DNA from: an uncultured Bacteroidales bacterium
GTDB taxonomy: Bacteria > Bacteroidota > Bacteroidia > Bacteroidales > Paludibacteraceae
Direction of reading: 5' to 3'
NCBI GenBank assembly: GCA_902765485.1
Contig: CACWZZ010000005.1
Coordinates: forward strand, 62,001 to 126,000
Length of the DNA stretch: 64,000 nt
This document shows positions 60,785 to 64,000 of this stretch, piece by piece (positions within the stretch are counted from its first letter, which is position 1; each line of letters starts with the position of its first letter). The notes below the pieces were generated by a model. The model saw nothing but the letters and a program-made list of their open reading frames with translations. It made no database searches and was not told the origin of the DNA. The position numbers were made by a program, and so were the translations under genes.

Positions 60785-62585
60785 TCACATATCGATGGAG
60801 TTCTCGTCCCGACCTGTGCTGGACGACATCTCGTTCCTTGTCAACCGCAAGGAGCGCATCGCGCTGGTTGGCAAGAACGGAGCGGGCAAAACAACCTTGT
60901 TGCGCCTGATTGCCGGCGAATACCAACCCACCTCCGGGCGTGTTGCCAAAGAGAACGATATGACCATCGGATACCTGCCGCAGGTGATGCTTTTCCAGGA
61001 CGACCGGACGCTCCGCGAAGAAGTAATGACCGTCGCGCACGAGGACGAAGCGCGGTTTGTCGCCGAAATGGACCGGACTATCATCGGCTTGGGATTCGAA
61101 CGCAAGGATTTTGACCGTCCGTGCAGCGAGTTCTCCGGCGGTTGGAGAATGCGTATCGAGTTGGCGAAGATCCTCTTGCGGCATCCCGACCTGTTGCTGC
61201 TCGACGAGCCGACCAACCATCTCGACATCGAGTCCATCCAGTGGCTCGAAGACTTCCTCAAATCCAGTCCGTCTGCCGTCCTCATGGTCAGCCACGACCG
61301 CGCGTTCATCGATAATGTGTGCGGACGAACGATTGAGATCACGCTCGGGCGCATCTACGACTACAACGTCAACTACAGCCGCTTTGTGGAGCTGCGCAAA
61401 GAGCGGCATGAGCAACAAGTGCGTGCCTACGAGAACCAGCAAAAAATGATCCAGGAGACCGAGGACTTCATCGAGCGATTCCGATATAAAGCGACCAAAG
61501 CGGTTCAAGTCCAGAGCCGCATCAAACAGTTGGAGAAACTGGAGCGGTTGGAAGTGGATTTGGAGGACACCAGCCGACTCAACCTGCGTTTCCCGCCTGC
61601 TCCCAGAAGCGGCGATTTTCCAATTATCGCAGAAGATCTGCGCAAGGATTTCGGTTCCCACAATGTCTTCCATGACGTCACCTTCACCATCCGCAGAGGC
61701 GAAAAAGTAGCGTTCGTCGGCAAGAATGGCGAAGGAAAAACAACCCTCGTCAAATGTATTATGGGCCAGTTGGACTACATGGGCACGCTGAAAATCGGAC
61801 ACAATGTCAAGATCGGCTATTTCGCCCAGAACCAAGCTGCCCTCTTGGACGAAAACCTCACGGTCTTTGAGACCATTGACTATGTGGCGGTGGGCGATAT
61901 ACGAACCAAGATTCGCGACATCCTCGGCGCGTTCATGTTCGGCGGCGAAGCCAGCGAAAAGAAAGTAAAAGTGCTCTCCGGAGGCGAACGAAGCCGACTC
62001 GCCATGATCCGCCTTCTGCTGGAGCCGTGTAACCTGCTCATCCTCGATGAGCCTACCAACCATCTGGACATGCAGTCCAAAGATGTGCTCAAAGCCGCGC
62101 TGCAGGACTTCAACGGAACCATGATATGCGTCAGCCACGACCGTGATTTCCTCAACGGACTTGTCTCCAAAGTGTATGAATTTGGCGGCGGCAGAGTCAA
62201 AGAACACCTCGGCGGAATATACGATTTCCTGCGCGCCAAAAAGATTGACTCGCTCCAAGAATTGGAACGCAAAAATAATGACCCAGCATCGGGTCAATCC
62301 CGACGGTCAGCCGACGGTCAGCCGACGGTCGAAGCCAACGCTGGTATGACGCAAGGCGCACTTTCGTACGCCGCGCAGAAAGCCGCGGCAGCGGAAAAAC
62401 GCAAGAAAGAGAAGCAGATCGCAGAGACCGAAGCGGCAATCGCGGAGCTGGAGCAACAGCAAGCGGAGATCGAGCAACTGCTGACGATACCGGAGAACCA
62501 GACCCAGGAACTGTTCCAACGGTACGAATCGGTCAAACATCAGATCGAGCAGAAGATGTACGAATGGGAGATTTTAAGCGAATAA
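60771..62585 (+). CDS. ABC-F family ATPase
   Basis: The soluble protein has two ABC modules and no membrane part, and overlaps the transferase gene by 14 bases. Walker A sequences are GKNGAGKTTLLRL and GKNGEGKTTLVKC; signatures are FSGGWRMRIELAK and LSGGERSRLAMI; Walker B plus LLDEPTNHLDIES and LILDEPTNHLDMQS. ABC-F proteins act on ribosomes (Uup/EttA type), and some give antibiotic protection. Of its 604 residues, the region after the second module holds an 11-base repeat (62301-62334) and a C-terminal coiled coil (AAAAEKRKKEKQIAETEAAI), as in Uup-type proteins. Confidence 0.93.
   Translation: MLTIDHISMEFSSRPVLDDISFLVNRKERIALVGKNGAGKTTLLRLIAGEYQPTSGRVAKENDMTIGYLPQVMLFQDDRTLREEVMTVAHEDEARFVAEMDRTIIGLGFERKDFDRPCSEFSGGWRMRIELAKILLRHPDLLLLDEPTNHLDIESIQWLEDFLKSSPSAVLMVSHDRAFIDNVCGRTIEITLGRIYDYNVNYSRFVELRKERHEQQVRAYENQQKMIQETEDFIERFRYKATKAVQVQSRIKQLEKLERLEVDLEDTSRLNLRFPPAPRSGDFPIIAEDLRKDFGSHNVFHDVTFTIRRGEKVAFVGKNGEGKTTLVKCIMGQLDYMGTLKIGHNVKIGYFAQNQAALLDENLTVFETIDYVAVGDIRTKIRDILGAFMFGGEASEKKVKVLSGGERSRLAMIRLLLEPCNLLILDEPTNHLDMQSKDVLKAALQDFNGTMICVSHDRDFLNGLVSKVYEFGGGRVKEHLGGIYDFLRAKKIDSLQELERKNNDPASGQSRRSADGQPTVEANAGMTQGALSYAAQKAAAAEKRKKEKQIAETEAAIAELEQQQAEIEQLLTIPENQTQELFQRYESVKHQIEQKMYEWEILSE
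62301..62334 (+). repeat. 11-base GACGGTCAGCC array inside the ABC-F gene
   Basis: Three units of CGACGGTCAGC in the linker before the C-terminal coiled coil. They are translated in frame (SRRSADGQPTVEA). Confidence 0.8.
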
Positions 62586-62591
62586 ACAATA

Positions 62592-63734
62592 ATGAACGAA
62601 ATCATCGATTACATCATCCGGTGGCTCTGCTACGGAGATGAAGAAGCAGCCAAACGCGTCGCGTACACCGCAGACGAGAGTGCGCTGGACACACACGACC
62701 TCATCATTGTGCCGAACGGCTTGTTGGGCAAAGAGCTTGTTGTGCCGGAACTCAAAAAACCGGTGGTGGAGATGCCGCGAAAAGACAAAACCATCATTCG
62801 CACCGACATCGTCTATGCAACGTTCTTCTTCTCCTCGCGCGCAGAAGAGTTGATCAACACGCAGCGGGATGAACACGGACGTTTTGCCGCGCGCTTCTCT
62901 GTGCTCAATGACAAGAGCCGCTTGCTCATTCCGCGGCTGGACGAATATGCACGGCTGGTCCTCAAGCAACTCAACCTGCCGCTGCCGGAACCGGGATTCG
63001 GACATATATACCTCACCCACGACATAGACGCGATTGAGCAATACCGCCATTTGCGCGGAGCAATAGGAGGTATCTTGCGCGGCGAAGGAAAACAAGTGTG
63101 GGAATCGCTCAAAGAGATACACAATGACCCGCTTTACACCTTCCCGTGGCTGCTGGAACAGGACGCGCGCGTGCCGCATGCCGATCCGATCTATTTCGTC
63201 AAGCATACCCAAGGAAAAGGCTTCGACTACCCGCAATATCCGCTCTGGGGACGCGATTACAGGAGACTCAAGAAACTGCTCCGCCACAGCAATGTCTATA
63301 TGGGTATTCACGGCAGCTACTATGGCTCTATTCCGCCGATCAAATATAGTAAAATGTACCGCGCGCACTACTTGCGCGAAGACATCGACCAGATGCAGAG
63401 GCTGGCGGACGCAGGATACACGGATGATTTCACGATGGGCTTTGCCGACCAAGCCGGTTTCCGGCTCCAGACTTCGCGCGCCATCCGATGGATCAATCCC
63501 AAGACCATGCAACTGACGCCGCTCACCCTCCATCCGCTGATTATCATGGACACCACCCTCAGCAATGAGAACTATATGCATCTGGACGAAGAGGAAGCGT
63601 ATTTCCTCTGCGAAAGGCTGATTGACAAAGTGCGAATGCACCACGGAGACCTCTGTCTGCTCTGGCATAACAGCAGCCTCACGCCGGACAAATACCATAA
63701 ATCGCTGTATGAAAAAGTTATTGGTTGTATCTGA
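62592..63734 (+). CDS. Polysaccharide deacetylase-like protein
   Basis: The 380-residue protein has an N-terminal domain (1-130) of the kind found before NodB domains in Bacteroidales. A deacetylase-like barrel follows with the metal-binding start YLTHDIDAIEQYRHL, GIHGSYYG, GFADQAGFRLQTSRAI and the closing histidine in LCLLWHNSS. It probably removes acetyl groups from a surface sugar. No signal peptide is visible, so it may act on a cytoplasmic lipid-linked precursor. The next gene overlaps it by 26 bases. Confidence 0.82.
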   Translation: MNEIIDYIIRWLCYGDEEAAKRVAYTADESALDTHDLIIVPNGLLGKELVVPELKKPVVEMPRKDKTIIRTDIVYATFFFSSRAEELINTQRDEHGRFAARFSVLNDKSRLLIPRLDEYARLVLKQLNLPLPEPGFGHIYLTHDIDAIEQYRHLRGAIGGILRGEGKQVWESLKEIHNDPLYTFPWLLEQDARVPHADPIYFVKHTQGKGFDYPQYPLWGRDYRRLKKLLRHSNVYMGIHGSYYGSIPPIKYSKMYRAHYLREDIDQMQRLADAGYTDDFTMGFADQAGFRLQTSRAIRWINPKTMQLTPLTLHPLIIMDTTLSNENYMHLDEEEAYFLCERLIDKVRMHHGDLCLLWHNSSLTPDKYHKSLYEKVIGCI

Positions 63735-64000
63735 TCCTCCTGCCGCTCCGGGCTACCTGCCGCGACTGCGCTATCTGTGCGACTACCTCGTGCGGAAAGG
63801 ATATGATGTGACTCTGCTGACCGAGGAATACCAACCGCTGACCTTCGACCATTCCTACCCCATTGAGACCATTCGGATGTACAGCGGCGGCACGCTCGAT
63901 TGGCTGCTCAAATCCGTCTGGACGCTCCTTACCAATTGGCACGATCGCGCCTTTGCGCAAAGAGCCATACACCAATTAACAATCACCAACAACCAATATA
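63709..64000 (+). CDS. Glycosyltransferase family 4-like protein (3' end cut by window edge)
   Basis: The start ATG 63709 overlaps the deacetylase gene by 26 bases. The visible 97 residues (MKKLLVVSDPPAAPGYLPRL, LCDYLVRKGYDVTLLTEEYQ) look like the N-terminal Rossmann half of a GT4-type glycosyltransferase, in which PP-x-x-x-G...R...L...L...G(Y/H)xVTVLT is typical. The donor-binding half lies outside the window. The context supports glycan synthesis. Confidence 0.75.
   Translation, partial: MKKLLVVSDPPAAPGYLPRLRYLCDYLVRKGYDVTLLTEEYQPLTFDHSYPIETIRMYSGGTLDWLLKSVWTLLTNWHDRAFAQRAIHQLTITNNQY

Noticed and set aside
60648..62297. 549-codon minus-strand frame opposite the ABC-F gene
   Set aside because: The ABC-F motifs are unambiguous on the plus strand and the antisense product has no recognisable motif.

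Overview
This window is chromosomal DNA from a member of the Bacteroidales (phylum Bacteroidota). The evidence is a SusC/SusD pair with satellite lipoproteins, a DUF6048-like outer-membrane protein, ATP- and pyrophosphate-type phosphofructokinases side by side in one genome, and about a dozen promoters of the phylum's unusual type (a TTG box near -33, 19-20 bases, then TAnnTTTG near -7). Most genes look like ordinary core genome with a visibly GC-rich third codon position. The stretch from about 12.4 to 18.0 kb is AT-richer and holds accessory genes.

Layout. 0-2.1 kb: the end of a TPR-CHAT protease-like protein. 2.2-3.6 kb: pfkA and a low-molecular-weight phosphatase. 4.0-6.9 kb: a solitary TIR-Sel1 protein with its own promoter. 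7.0-12.2 kb: rplU, a damaged rpmA, serS, two small envelope genes and transketolase. 12.4-18.0 kb: an accessory island with a DUF3791/DUF3990 toxin-antitoxin-like trio, a possible abortive-infection protein, two MORN-repeat proteins, a YbjN-like protein, a lipoprotein and a SanA-like membrane protein. 18.4-25.3 kb: a small membrane protein plus SPFH protein, leuS, a decayed Fic-like fragment, a DegQ/HtrA protease and tRNA-Lys. 25.4-34.5 kb: ispG, pyrophosphate-dependent PFK, a TPR-like protein, an acyl-ACP thioesterase, a ClpB without its N domain, a FecCD permease and panB. 34.5-49.0 kb: a membrane protein, then galK-galM-GH2 beta-galactosidase on the plus strand facing a minus-strand GPH transporter/lipoprotein/SusC/SusD/surface protein cluster. 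Together the last two groups look like a galactoside-utilisation locus. 49.0-64.0 kb: a repeat-filled spacer, recQ, rimO, HU, an HU-TM-LysM fusion, uvrA, and a tightly overlapping glycan-synthesis run (FlaA1/CapD-like enzyme, WecA-like transferase, ABC-F ATPase, deacetylase, glycosyltransferase cut by the window end).

The most unusual feature is a set of degenerate short-period repeats (7, 8, 9, 11 or 13 bases per unit) and GC-rich hairpin repeats. They lie in spacers, form the stop or start codons of genes, and are translated in frame inside conserved enzymes (IspG, RimO, LeuS, DegQ, a thioesterase, a FecCD permease, an ABC-F protein). Other points of interest are an apparent internal deletion and frameshift in rpmA, the DUF3990 trio, the TIR-Sel1 and Abi-like genes, and the HU-TM-LysM protein, which could link DNA to the cell wall. 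All functional statements come from reading sequence motifs by eye; no searches were run.
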